From the NCBI GenBank assembly GCA_015039365.1, contig WION01000286.1:1-64000 (forward strand): DNA of 64,000 nucleotides. Reading direction: 5' to 3'. The position numbers were made by a program, and so were the translations under genes. Positions 11,396-24,696 of this stretch are shown here, piece by piece. Under the pieces are notes generated by a model. It had not been told where the DNA came from. It saw only the letters and a program-made list of their open reading frames with translations, and searched no databases. Position 1 is the first letter of the stretch, and every line of letters begins with the position of its first letter. The DNA is from Amanita rubescens. Taxonomy: Eukaryota; Basidiomycota; Agaricomycetes; Agaricales; Amanitaceae.

Positions 11396-12366
11396 GATTG
11401 CGAGTAGCAGTGAGGAAGCGTTTGCGTTAGAGTAAGGGAGGAGTTGGGTTGCGGAAATTCAAATATTCTTGTTTTTATAGGTCGATTCTGTGACGTCGTC
11501 GAGGATGTCATTAATATGGGCAAGCTTGGCCGCGATTTTGTAATTTCCAAATATTGTATCCATTTTCTGTGTGCCGACCCGGACCCTGGAACTAGTTTCA
11601 AGATTGGCCAGGATTGCGGGACGGAATAGTTTCGAATGTAGAGCAGGCGCGGGTTTGGGTTGCCACATGAGGACGAGGCTTGTACGCGTCAAGCGGATTT
11701 GGGAAGGTATTGGCACGTCAGAAGAGGTACGGTCACTTGCATTCATAAGATCAACTTGGATCCGCGAGACGGGCTCAGGTCAATTTTAGAGATTAGCATC
11801 CTCTACAAGAAGTCTTCTGCTCGCAGAAAAATTCAAAAAACGTATGAAAGGCAACATCCTTGATGCTGTACAGCAGCGATTGGACAACGAACCAAGTTAT
11901 GCCAAGGCGGCCAGTTCCATCTGTCGATCTCTATTTCAACGCGATCAAGGTGCTCCATGACATATGCGGCTATGAGGGGAGTCCTGCGCTTTCGAGCCCT
12001 ATCACTTGGCTTGGAGGGAGAAGTTAAAAACCGCTGCGAAAACGGGAAGCAACTGATCTGGAACGTATTCTACAGACCCCCGGTGACCTGTTTTGCGGAT
12101 CACGTCGCTGACTCCGAGACCTAGGTCTTGGCGAAGTGGAAAACCTCTTTTACGGATGTTTTACAAGGCACAGATTGGAGCAACGAGACATACCCCGTTA
12201 CGTTGCCGTTCCTGTGCAGTACCATCCATGAGCGCTCTACCAGGACCACCAAGAAAGGATTCACTAAAGCTCACCGTACCGCTAGTAGTAGTACTAGTAG
12301 CATACAGGATTTTGTTGATATCTATTTACGTGCTTTTCCTGACGCGCTCTTCGACGGCCACCGGTC
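11396..12366. other. upstream region of NUP192 with orphan open frames
   Basis: Short plus-strand frames open here (about 11844-11960 and 12128-12400) look protein-like in composition but have no recognisable domain, and I could not splice them into one gene or onto NUP192. They may be a small unknown gene or a relic. The proximal NUP192 promoter must also lie here. Confidence 0.35.
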
Positions 12367-15300
12367 ATGGAATCTATTTCTCGTCTTCGTGAAGCTCTTC
12401 TGAGAGTTTTGTCAGGACGCGTGACGCCAGAGACAGAACAAGAATGTTTTGACGAACTAATGATCCAAAAGCCGCGTCTCTTAAGCGTGTTGGATGTTGG
12501 GCAAAGGAATCCAGAGGAGAAGCGCGAGGTTGAATCAGGTAACCAACAGAGTCTTTTATTAATTCTGTGTTAATTAGCATGCAGGCAGGATCATAATCGA
12601 CGGCCGGAGAGTAGGCGTCAATGCGGACTTCGCTCGCCAAGTTGTGTTTCTCTCCGAACAGCTCGAATGCTCGGAACGATATATTGCCAGTCTTCTCCAG
12701 TCCGTTATGGCCGAAAATCCCAACGTCAATCCCATTAGTTGCATAGAGGTTACTGTTGCGCAATTCCACCAACGTCGACGACACCTTGTTGACTCCCTGC
12801 GGTACCTGTTGGAGGCGGCGGACGCAGCAGAACAAACCGAAGCTGGTTCCACAATTCGACGTCTCGAGCAATTCGTCAGCTTTGAGCTGGTTGACTCGGG
12901 CAGCACCAGACATGGTGATTCTCTTGCAACAAAAATATTGAAAGAGATAGAGCGTATAGACGTTCAACTAACGAGGGCGCTCACTGCAAGAAAGAATGCA
13001 GTGAGCAATTCGACGGCACCTTCTACACAAGGTTTACTTTACTTCCGTTGTATTTACACCTATCTGACACCCGTCATTTTAGCACTTGGAGCACTTGGAA
13101 ATGACATTCTAACCGCTAGATGCGAGTCTCTGAAGTACGAGAGGCGGAATTTAGCCATGTGTCTTTGTTCACTTGCACGCATGGGCTATCTAGCACCATC
13201 CGAGTTCAAGCTACTTATTGACTGGCTGGCAACACACCCCAATCATACCATTACATATTACATCCTTACAGCAGTCCTTCTCGCCTTCGATCCCGTTGAC
13301 CCCGATACAAAAAGCGGTTCCCACCGTCGCGAACTTGCGACAGAACCTACACTAATGGCATATATGACTAAAAAGCTGGCGTCATCCACGGAGTGGCAAG
13401 ATTCAGGGTTGAAGGCCGTCATCCTTTTGAAGTGGACTCTGTTCTTGACAGATATTCGGCATCGGGATTCAAGTTTAGAGCACCGTAGCGGGTTCAAGAC
13501 AGAAGAGCTTGAAGCGCAAATATGGAGCGCTGTTCAAGGGGATGCTTTCTCCTTTTTGGCGTTGTCCACTCTTCAGATACAGAAAAAACGCACTTTCTTG
13601 ACGGGCTCATCTCTCCTAAGCACTCTGACGATTCCACTTGAACAAGAATTACGGGATGTTCCACCACCCGACTTCAAGTCTACTCTCTTATCCGCATTCG
13701 AGACCCTAATACGCTCGTTAATTACACACGCTTCCTCCGAGCTGCGCAAGATAAAGCAGCGTCAAGAGGATTTAGTTCTCGCCAATGTACGAACAGATAG
13801 GAATCGGAGTACGACGGCACGTTTTTCGTCCACTTTGTCTCCGGAGTCATCGCGAGCAGGGCCTCCACCACGTAACGATATCGCTATATTATATTCCTTC
13901 ATAGGTTTCCTGTACGCTTCATTGCCTCCGGAGTCTGCGTTGCAGTTCTGGGGCGCTGCCCCTCGAGGACCACTTTCACACATGGAAAAAGTCGAAGCAT
14001 CTATCGGGCGGTTACCTGCTTTCCTCCAATGGTCTGTCTGGTCCACGTCCGCCAACGATTTGACGATGATGACGGCGCTGTACGATATGTTGAGTGGTTT
14101 AGCCAAAGGCCAGTATTGTAGTGAGCTGGCTTATAATTTTATGGCTCGAGGAGGGGGGGAAGTTATACCTGGAAGCATGTTACCTTCGTCTTCAACGGCC
14201 GGACCTTCCGTCTCCTGGACGCTCATTTTTGGTATCCTGGACTCCTGGGCTGCAAGCGCATCAGCTCCTCGCGGGCAAGTCCATACACAAAATCTCGGCT
14301 CTTTGGGTGATCTTCAGCGTCGTTCAGGTCATTTCGTGATTGGACCAAAGGAAGTGTTGTTGGCCCAAGCATTCCTTCGCCTCCTTGCCGCCGTAGTCAC
14401 TTGTTCCGTCACAGTGCGGATTACAATATCTGGACATGTTCACTTCCGCGCTATCCCAACTCTAGTATCTCTTATTCCACTCAGCGTACCGCTGGAATTG
14501 AAAGGAGCGCTATTCGACACCCTAGCTTCATTCTGTGAACCCGGCGCCGGTGTTCAAGGCGTAGAAATTTGCAAGGCGGTATGGACGTTGATGGAGCGGC
14601 TTGAAGTTATTAATGTTCGAGCCAGTGGGGTTGGAAGCTTTGGTGCTTTACCTGCTGTCAAGGGCGTTGAAGTAGAACTTGAGGAGATCGAGGCTGTCCA
14701 CAGGATGTACCCTGCCACAATTCCCTTCCTAAGACTTCTCGGCACGCTTATCCACACACCGAAGAGGATACCATTGAAGGATCGGGTGGCCGACTCGGAA
14801 CCTATCAATAACATCCCGGAAAATCTGGGACAGCCTTATCGTCTTCCTGGAGTTGCGCCGTTCACATCGTTTGTCATTGATAATGTGTTCGCAAACATAT
14901 CGAACAGGGAGTACTCCCAAATATCTGACAGATGGCAAATGAATGACCTCTGCTTATGTTATATTGAACGCGCCTTGGCTAGCTTCGACTTGGAATCGTT
15001 AGTTTCCGCAACTGACGAAGGGCCTCTGAAGAGCGAATCTCTGATTCCTCTACTTGTTCACCCTGGCTTTGACGTTATGAAGCGTTTGCTAACAAATTCG
15101 CCTCTGCAAAGCAGCATTTTGTCGTATGTCGTCGAGGGCATCGAGGGCTTTGAAAAGGAGGTCTCGGAGGAAGAACCATTTTTCCGGAATACCATCATCC
15201 GCGTACTACGGATCGTCCACCGCGTACTGGAAATTCAAGATATCTTCCTTGATGTTTTCATCCCGCTCCTGACTGAAATTGATAGTGCACCAATCATCGG

Positions 15301-18300
15301 AGTAGTTCACCCTCGATCGTATTATACGCGATTTGATCAGGCGTTATCATTCGGACCCCCTTATATTCCAGCTCTGGCGGCCTATGTGACCTTCCCAGCT
15401 CATGCGGAGCTCGTTCTACTATCGATCAAAATCATCTCTGTTCTCTCATCCTCTCCATTATGCTCAAATCTTATGACGTTGATCTCAAAAAGCAACGATT
15501 CAGAACGCATACTCGGCGGATATGTTCAGGTTCTCGCTAGCGAATCTGTGGAAGACGTCACAGAAGCAGAGACGGTGGCGGAACAGACGACTGGTGCCGG
15601 CGCTCCAGACGCTGACGGTCAATCTGAGCTCATTCAACAGGCTGCCAGGCTTGGTGCTCTTGATCTGTTGATCCTCAACACCAATCCCGATCATTCCTAT
15701 CCCAACATCGCTCATTTCTTGCTATTCGGCGGTTCGGGAACTGATCAAATGCAGGATCCTCATGCTTTGGGTGCTCGGCAAACAAGCGTGCACGTTCTTC
15801 TGGATCTAGTCAATGCAGGAGTACCTCGCCTAAAGACTAAAGGGAAGGAAAGGGACCGGCGGATCCGGCAGACGACGCCTCTTTTCATCACACTGCCAGG
15901 TTTAGCGGAAAGATGTTACAGAGTTATTCGCCAGCTCTGCGTTCATCCGAAGACGTCCGATTTTGCTACTCGATATCTTCGTACCAGGGAAGATTTCTTT
16001 GCCCGGCAACTCGCAAGCGTTCCAACCATTATTCCAGAAACGCTGCAAGAGCCTCACATTGAAATTCTCTTCAACGACGGTTCGAGATGTATAACTTCTG
16101 TCCCTGCCATGACGTCTTTCCTTCGGTTACGGTCCTGCATCTTCGAGCTGGTGGCCGTGGAGTTGCATATTCTCTCAAATAAAGGGCACTTCAAAGGTGT
16201 ATCCGAATTGCTTGACATCCTCTTCGGCAATGGATCTGAGGTTGAGGAGTATGAACTAATGGACGAAGGCGCCTTGCGACCTTTCCGGGACCTCGGTCAA
16301 TCTCATATGCGGATAATCGAATTTTTACAATCTTTGACATTCGATTGGTCAGACGGTTTGTCTGTCCAGCCAGTTGAGATGGAATTCCTTGGACAGCTCA
16401 ACTTAATGTCATGTATCCGTAAGGACTCTATGGGCTGCGAGATCGTCGATAGAGTGGCCATCTTGGGACTACTGGAATCTGCAAAACGTTCGCTGTATGC
16501 TCAAGGTAGAATCGTGGGGTCCGCACAAGCCGATCAACTAGCTCGAGAAACAGCGTACGTGCTCGAGAGTTGCGCTGTGGAGAACCACCGGCGTGAAGTG
16601 ACTCACTCAGTAACTATCGGTTATCAAGCATGGAGAGGGCTGCTGGATATGGCGCTTACCAAATGTTTCGACAGGCTGCCACATGATACCAGAGAGAATA
16701 TGTTGTTCGATCTTCTTCACGTTCTTCCTACTGCTATGCAGTCGCCCAACATCGGGGAAGCAACATCGGTCTTACTGGCAGAAACGGTTCTAACATGTAT
16801 CACCAAGCTGCGTGAAGACAGGCACTACCAGGTTGTTCTACAGTCTGCTGGCGGCGAAGCGGATCCAGCTTCCCTACCTGCGGAGAGGCTGTACGCGATC
16901 CTCCGTGCCACACTACAAGGTATCTCGGAGAACAACCCTGTCGAACTCGTGCGCGGTAACCTGTATGCAGCACTGATTAATTACATCCATTTGATTTCTC
17001 CTCATCTTTCTCCCGAACGTCAAGTAACAAAGGCTAATGGCACTGCATTAGCTATATCATCATCCATGTCACGCGAGGACTTCTTCGGAGCCAGTCAATC
17101 TATCTTAACTATTAATGGCCCTCACACTCCCCAGTCAACAACACTCGAATCGGGCAGTCTAGGATTGATGAAGGGTGTCATGGAAAGACTGGTTGCTATC
17201 ATTGCTCGAGATGCTATTGACGGTACAGAAGTTTGGCGAACGGTCGCATTCATGCTGCTAGACGCTCTCGCGGAACTATCTGGCGCGGAGAAGCAGCATA
17301 TACTCTTGTATGCGCTTACCCGTCATGGTATACTGGCAAACTTTGTTCGCGGGATCAAAGAATCGGATGAACGATTGCAGTCTGTTCTCAAACCGGATCC
17401 AGGTGAGCGCTCATGCCTATGTCTTTGTGCCAATTATCGACACATTTCCCTGGATAGACGATCTTAATCCTTTGTATGTGTATGAAGCCAAGATGTCCTT
17501 CTTCATCCGGCTTGCGCAGACGCGTGCGGGAGCTGAGCGCCTACTTGAAGCTCAAGTTCTACAAATATTAGCTCGGTGCGAGTATATTGATGCAACTCCT
17601 GAAGCAGATCAAGCCTTTATGGGTATATATTCTATCTTTGTTCTGTATCAACGCTGAGTAGACTGTCCGCAGACCGAGATTCCTTCCTTCCTTCGGCGAT
17701 TCAACGATACCATCAATTGTTAATGCCTGCCCTTGAACTGATAGTAGCCCTGTTGTCAATGTTGGGAACAAAGCATACTACCGTCGTGAATCAAGTAAAT
17801 CAACGAATCCTCGTGCACCAATTGCCATTTAACCACATTTTTAGGCTCGAGAATTTTTGACAAGCCATAGCGATACAATCGCTATCTTGTTGAAGCATGA
17901 ACCACTATATGCTCCTCAGTCCCTCCTTGATGAGGTATATCTTGTGGTTGTTCTGTGTGCCAACATCTTGCCGTCGGTGCCCAAAACTGAGATGGTGCGC
18001 TGTCATCGCTTTCAAACGTCATGCCCATTTTAAAACATTACAGCTGTCAACCAACTCTGGCTATGGAGCGATCCACGCTGCCATCCTGAGTCTTTCTACA
18101 AGGTCTTTAGCGTACGGCCAACCCTTCAAGAACATAGCTCCTCAGACCGACGCGGAGGAGCAAGAAGCTGCCCGTCTGGCATTCGGTAACCCAGTTTATA
18201 ACACCTAATTCACCCAGCTGACCATCGTGAAGGTTGTGGAAATCTGTCAAGATTTGGCTTGTCCGTAGCCAGGAAGGAGAGGTTGCTCCGCAAGGGAGTC

Positions 18301-19238
18301 GTGACTTATCTGGGAACTGCGAGTGAATTCACAGGTACGAAGAATACGGTATTGTTCTCATCTTTGAACTGACGCATTTACCCCTTAGAACCCCAGATTA
18401 ATTTGGTCCTCACCCCGGCGACAACATCACCCGGCCGGCAAGAGTCCAGAGGCTCCAACTTCTTAGGTTCGCTTCTCCCCTGTCACGATTTGTTGTTCCT
18501 GACGCCTTAGCATCATTGTAGCGACTGTCCCAACGATAGGCGATGCAATCGAATCACTAAACAGTCTGTGCAGCGGGCTAGCGGAGATGTTAAAACAGAT
18601 CGCTGACTTGTCTGCGGAACTGGCTGCCAAGGACCACATCGGAATTGATAACATCTTAGATGTTGTCCGCGACGTACATCCTCTCATACTACAGGAACTT
18701 GATATTGTGCAGAAAAGGCAGCTTATATACCAAGAGTTGGAGAAGCTCCGAGCGCGAACGACGCGAGAAGCAAAGGCATTGTTTGGTATGAAAGGCTACG
18801 GTACTTTTGAATTTTGCTAATTACTTTGCGTACACAGGTACAATTGAAATGCTTCTATTGCTCATTTGGCGACATGTGGAATATTATACCGATCCGGAAA
18901 ATGCAGGCCGTGGCGAGACCTGGAAGGGAGCGCTGACAGCATCATATACGATGAGTTCAGCGCTGCGGTTCTTAGCCGCACCACCTGAACCACAGGTGTT
19001 CAAAGAGGAAGTGGGTAAGAGGCTGGCGGCTGTCTTACAACGCCTATCCACCCTCAACGTCGTAAGTCGTAGCTTATATTTTTTATACATCTTGCTAATT
19101 TCCGTGAATCAGGATTACGAGTCACTTGGGGATGACTGGCAAGCCAACCAGGCGTACATTGAAATAATGTGCAGGAGGCTGAAAGACAGTGCGGGACTAC
19201 ATGATGACAGCCAGTTATCTGGTATTGAAGATCAGTAA
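12367..19238 (+). CDS. NUP192: nucleoporin Nup192/Nup205, about 2103 aa
   Basis: Large alpha-helical solenoid scaffold protein of the nuclear pore inner ring. Exons: 12367-12538, 12585-17402 (with a probable 51-nt in-frame intron at 13032-13082), 17458-17622, 17673-17794, 17845-17994, 18044-18185, 18233-18334, 18389-18466, 18522-18785, 18838-19061 and 19113-19238; every junction keeps frame. Family signatures by eye: the N-terminal VESGRIIIDG...NADFARQVVFLSEQL segment, FHQRRRHLVDSLRYL, QAARLGALDLLILNTNPDHS...NIAHFLLFG and DDLNPLYVYEAKMSF followed by a RLAQTRAGAERLL helix. Length agrees with the family (about 1700-2100 aa). The 51-nt intron is inferred from a CTGAC branch-like motif before ttttag. 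The start at 12367 was chosen from similarity to fungal N-termini; a further upstream exon cannot be excluded. Confidence 0.92.
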
Positions 19239-19549
19239 CAACAAAAAAAACGGCGAGGCTAAGGCTTGGTTTGACGTTGTATATCTCCTAGTATATATCT
19301 GTGGTGTTTTTAGTGTTTTATTACATTTGTGCATATCACTCAAAACAGCTGGAGCGGCGAGACTTCGGATTGGCGTCTTTGAACGCGACTGTACCTCTTT
19401 ATTCAAGTTTCATCTAATATACAAAAGAATGCGCTGGAAATATATTAGATCAACGCGTAGCACGTGGGTTCAGTTCGTGATGTTCCGATCATTATTGACC
19501 AACGTGGACAAGAGAGCGGCGGTGGTATCATGACAAGGCAAGCGAGGAT

Positions 19550-19550
<1 letters not shown>

Positions 19551-19587
<37 letters not shown>
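19551..19587. repeat. T37 homopolymer
   Basis: Thirty-seven consecutive T on the plus strand, between the NUP192 3' end and the SFT2 3' end (both genes point toward it). It could be an expanded mononucleotide repeat or the poly(A) tail of a retroposed sequence in minus orientation. The flanking 19239-19724 contains no supported gene. A small inverted repeat gcgct-tgt-agcgc lies just to the right near 19610. Confidence 0.8.
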
Positions 19588-19590
<3 letters not shown>

Positions 19591-19724
19591 CCTTGTTTAA
19601 GCCCCGCGGCGCTTGTAGCGCATGGTAGGGCGTACTCTAATGTGGTACTCTTGTCATAATATACGTATGGTTGTCTTCATCTTCCGCTAGAAAAGAACGC
19701 GCCATTTCTGGCGCGGCGAGGATG

Positions 19725-20509
19725 TTAACGAGGTAAAAGGCTGCCTGCGCCGCGTACGGCGAGTTGACCACCCATGCGGAGGGTTTGTGTGCCTCCTGGG
19801 AAGTAAGCAAGGATGTAAGAGACGAGCGCCACTACTTGAACTGCGCCGCAAATGAGCGAGCCAAAGTACGATTTGGCCTGTAACGACCGTTAGAAGGTCC
19901 AGAACGGAAGAGACAGGACTTGGAACGTACACCGAGAGAGAAATACAGAGTCAAGCCGAGACTAGCAAAGTACACAATGGAGAATGGCAGCCTCTCTGCA
20001 GATATGAGATGCTTGATGTGGTTTATTGGCCCGATGAGGAGGGAAAACCTAGTCCGAAGCAGAAACTTAGCGCTCGTTCTTCGGGGCTGCTATCGTCGGA
20101 AACTCACCCGAACATGACAAGCATGCTTCCCAGGCTGTCAATTGGCCGAATGAGATAAATCAAGGATTTGGGAACAGAGGACGTACCTGAAGGAAAGGGC
20201 GAATTTTGCGGGCTTGAGGGCGAGGAGAGGGAGGGTAATAAAAGCGACAAAGAAGCAGACTGATGCTCCGATGAGACAAGCGATGAAACCGAGGAGGCGC
20301 TCCCATCTTGAAAGGGCTAGCCAAGCATCGTCCTGGTTATTGCGGTCGTTTGAGCGGAGGGGTATGTAGTCGCCTGCGACGGCATTGTAAAAGCGCGAAA
20401 ATGGATTAGATGGTGCTGGTTGTTGTGCGTGTGCCTGTGAATCGTCTGTTACGCCACGAGCCCAACGAAACTGGGAAAGACTGGCGCGGAAGGACTGTTC
20501 GTTTGCCAT
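19725..20509 (-). CDS. SFT2: Sft2-like vesicle transport membrane protein, 206 aa
   Basis: Small tetraspanning Golgi/endosome membrane protein of the Got1/Sft2 family, involved in fusion of endosome-derived vesicles with the late Golgi. Exons 20509-20187, 20134-20108 (only 27 nt), 20048-19931 and 19877-19725 join in frame to 206 aa. The N-terminal ~75 residues are soluble. Four hydrophobic segments follow: LLGFIACLIGASVCFFVAF, then LGSMLVMFGFSLLIGPINH, then IVYFASLGLTLYFSLGA, then LICGAVQVVALVSYILAYF. The family ending FPGGTQTLRMGGQ is present. Start at 20509 (ATG GCA) was preferred over an upstream in-frame ATG at 20575 because it sits nearer the expected length. Confidence 0.9.
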
Positions 20510-20744
20510 CGCTTGTCGCGGCCTCGCTGACGCCAGTGACACGGCTAACGCTAAACGGGAAATAGATGTAAACAAAACAGATAAGATAATAAAAATGAGT
20601 CAAATACTTTTTGATCGACGCTTTTTTTCGAACAAAACTATTTGAGTGAAATTACCCAAAACAGCAGTCACAACGACTTCTTTTCTTTGGCTTCGTCCAA
20701 AGACGCTCGCTCGTCCTCGCTTCCTTGTGCGCCACTTCAGCGCC

Positions 20745-23700
20745 ATGGCTCAAACAATAGAACTTGCACAGGTTTGCGATTTCAACATCCGCTCTGACAC
20801 CTGCTCATTTATTTACAGACAGCTAAGAGAGATCACCTCGTCGCACTAGAGCGCAAATACCAGCAACAATGGCAAGAAAAACGCATGTTTGAGATCGATG
20901 CTCCTTCAAAGGAGGAAATTGCAGGCCTCACCCATGCCGAGGTTTACCAACGGTACCCGAAGTGGTTCGGATGCTTCCCGTTTCCCTACATGAACGGACC
21001 CCTACATCTGGGTCATGCTTTCACCATCTCCAAGATCGAGTTCGCCACTGGCTATCAACGTCTCCTTGGTAAACGCGCCCTCTTTCCCCATGGTTTCCAC
21101 CTCACGGGAATGCCCATCAGGGTTCGTATCACCTTGTCTGTCACCAGACTCACAATCTGATTCATTCTACAGGCCTCTGCTGACAAGCTCATACGCGAAA
21201 TGGAACTTTTCGGTTCCGATTTCGAACGATACGAGCAGGTCATGGCTGAAAAGGCAAAAGAAGAGGAGGAAACTGCCATCACCGACGCCAAGAGCAATCC
21301 CACCGACAAAACGAAAGCCAAGAAGGGAAAATTGGTGGCAAAGTCTGCCGGTTACACATACCAATTCCAGATTCTAGAGAGTTTGGGCATACCCCGCAAC
21401 GAAATCAAAAAGTTTACCGATCCCTTGCACTGGTTGTATTTTTTCCCGCCCATCGCAATAGTCAGTATATACAGTTCTTTCGTTGTTGATCTTGTTATGC
21501 TTACCACCCCAGTTGCGTTTATATGTAGGCGGACAATAATGCGTTTGGTTCTCGTATAGACTGGCGTCGCACTTTCATCACTACCAAGGCTAACCCTTAC
21601 TACGATTCATTCATCCGCTGGCAGGCCAACAAGCTGTATAAGCTTGGAAAGATGAAGTTTGGCGAACGTTTGACCATTTACAGCCCCAAAGATGGCCAAC
21701 CTTGTATGGACCACGACCGTCAGGATGGAGAAGGCATAGGCCCGCAGGAGTACACTGGCATCAAGATGGAAGTTGTCCAATGGGGTGAAAGCGCACTACC
21801 TGTCCTGGAGGCTGCGAAAGATAAGCTAGCAGGTCGGAAAGTTTACTTGGTCGCTGCGACACTCAGACCCGAGACCATGTATGGCCAGACGAATTGCTTC
21901 GTTGGACCGAGCATTACCTACGGCGTCTTCTCCGCCAATGATCAAGAAGCTTACCTTTGCACTCGTCGCGCTGCTCGTAACATGGCATTCCAGGGCGCTA
22001 TCACACCCCGTGCAGAGCCCAACCTCCTGTTTGAAATCGAGGGCGAGGACATCATTGGTACGCTTATCAAGGCGCCTTTTGCCATTCATCCCGAGGTTTA
22101 TGTCCTTCCCATGGAGAACGTTCTGCCTACCAAAGTACGTGTTTTTCCTTTGCATTTATCCTCCAGGTTGTCCTTAAATGGCTTCTCGATTAGGGTACCG
22201 GTGTCGTCACGTCTGTTCCATCCGACTCCCCTGACGATTACCAAACTTTGATGGACCTGCGCAAGAAAGCAGCATTTTATGGTATCAAGCCCGAATGGGC
22301 CGCTATCGACCCTGTCCCAGTTCTCAGCACACCAGCATATGGTGAAATGAGTGCCCCTGTGATAGTCAAAGAACTCAAAATCCAGTCTCAGAAAGATACC
22401 AAGCAACTTGCTGAGGCTAAGGAAATCGCGTACAAAGAAGGATTCTACAATGGCACGATGTCTGTGGGTGAATTCAAGGGTCAATCTGTCCAGGAGGCAA
22501 AACCGCGCGTTAGAGCTAGCATGATCAAAGACGGGCTCGCATTCGCGTATGCTGAGCCCGAAGGTTTCGTCTTGTCCCGCAGTGGCGACGAGTGTGTTGT
22601 AGCGCTGATGGATCAGTGGTTTTTGGATTACGGCGAAGAATCATGGAGGAAGGAAACTGAAAAGTTGGTATCCGAATCCCTCCTTTGCTTTGCAGGGTCT
22701 AACAGATTGTTTAGGTTGGTAGCCAGGATGGAGTTTTATTCCCAAGAGACTAGACATAATTTCGAGAAGACTCTTGGATGGTTGGGCCAGTGGGCATGTG
22801 CACGCACTTATGGATTGGGCTCCGATCTCCCATGGGACTCACAATACCTGATAGAATCTCTGAGCGATTCTACGATTTATATGAGCTACTATACCTTTGC
22901 CCACTTGCTGCATCGTACGTATATCTTCCCCTTTTTTGAGAATTGCTCACAAACGTCGCCAAACCTACAGCAAACACAATGGACGGCAGCAAACCAGGTC
23001 CGCTGGGAATCGCTCCAGAACAGCTGACCGACGAAATATGGGAATATTTACTCGCCGATGGTCCCTTCCCCTCTTCATCACCAATACCCAAAGAAAAGGT
23101 TGACGCGCTCAAGCACGAATATAATTACTTCTATCCATTCGATATTCGTTCATCCGCAAAGGACCTTGTACCTAACCATTTGACGATGGCTTTGTACAAC
23201 CACGTCGCCGTCCTGCCCGAAGACAAATGGCCTCTCAGCATGCGCACAAATGGACACTTGATGCTGAACGGAGAGAAGATGTCTAAGAGCAAGGGCAATT
23301 TCTTGACGTTGCGCCAGTCTGTTGAGAAATTCGGTGCGGACGCGACGAGGTTGAGTTTGGCCGATGCTGGTGACGGGCTTGAGGATGCCAACTTTGATGA
23401 GAAGACTGCCAATGCGAACATTTTGCGGGTGCACACGTTAATTGCTTGGTGTGAGGTGAGTGGTGGAATCCATTTTTATGGATGTCGGCAAAGGCTGATG
23501 ATGTCTTGCCTCGTAGGACATGGTCAAGGACAAGGAAAATTTACGCCACGGTCAACGGAACTACCACGATGATGTTTTCGAGACCGAGATCAATGATCTC
23601 ATCAACATCACCCAAAGTCATTACGAAGCGTGAGCATTTGAAGCTTTTTCTATCAAATCAAAGCTAAATCCTAGTCTATCATAGTACAAACTACAAAGAC

Positions 23701-24538
23701 GCTCTGAAATACGGCTTTTACGAGCTGCAGTCGGCACGTGATTGGTACCGTGAAGTCACCATGAACGCGGGTATGCATGAAGACCTCGTCCTGTACTGGA
23801 TCCGCGTTGCTGCGTTGCTCGTTGCGCCTATCGCACCTCATTTTGCGGAGCACTTGTACCAGTCTGTCCTCGGCTTGCCCGGTTCTATTCAGAATGCACG
23901 GTGGCCGACACCCGAGAAACAAGTCGACCGCACGTTGGTCGAAGCGGCCTCCTACATGCGCGGTGTGACCAAGATGATGAGAGACGCCGAGGCAAGCTTA
24001 CTCAAGATGCTAAGCAGGAACAAAGGCAAGGGACAGGGACCTATAACTTTCGATCCCAAGAAGCCAAAGAGCGTCCGGATCTACGTGGCGACTGAATTCC
24101 CTGAGTGGCAGAACGAATGTGTTGATATCGTGAAGCAGGCGTACGGTGCGAACGGGGATAAAGTGGATGATTCGAAAGTAAAGGACTTGCTGATTCAGAA
24201 GGGACTGATCAAAGACAAGAGGGCTATGCCGTTTATTCAGATGTTCAAGGTGGGTATCACTATCGTAGTTCAGGAGAAATATCCCTAATGTTACCTCGAC
24301 TCAGAAACGAATGGCTCAATTCGGTGCAATAACCGCATTCAGGCGGACTTTGCCTTTCTCAGAAAGCCAAGTGTTGATTGAGATCACACCCTACCTGAAA
24401 AAGACTCTGGGACTGGTGGATGCTGAGATACTGTCAGTCCAAGAGGCGAGACAGAGGGAAAGCGAACCTGGCTTCACAAAGGCTATCATTGACACGTCAG
24501 AACCAGGAGGTCCTGCTATCGAGTACCGAAACGTGTAA
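20745..24538 (+). CDS. CDC60: cytosolic leucyl-tRNA synthetase
   Basis: Charges tRNA-Leu with leucine in the cytosol. Class I features: HIGH-type motif HLGH within [20 protein letters not shown] within [12 protein letters not shown], the CP1 editing-domain region ([13 protein letters not shown]) and the eukaryotic-type C-terminus. Exons begin 20745-20771, 20819-21121, 21173-21460, 21529-22134, 22194-22663, 22715-22914 and 22971 onward; the remainder carries introns after WCE, after SHYEA and after QMFK, and ends YRNV at 24538. The intron at 22664-22714 uses a gttggt donor: only this choice restores [17 protein letters not shown] 20745 lies in a strong context (gccATGg). The frame stays open 33 codons upstream without an ATG. 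Confidence 0.95.
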
Positions 24539-24696
24539 CATATAGATAGACAACGAGAAATAAAAACGCCGCCCTTGTAGAATAGAGCTAAATTCAAGCG
24601 TGGTTTCTTGACTAATTTTCTCGTCGAATCTATTTTTGGGCTGGTTGACTACAACAACACTCATTTCGGGACTAACATACTCTTACGGATGTAAGC

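Noticed and set aside
19430..19560. Pol III gene (tRNA or U6-like) ending in the T37 tract
   Set aside because: No A box/B box pair, cloverleaf or U6 core sequence could be found upstream of the T run.
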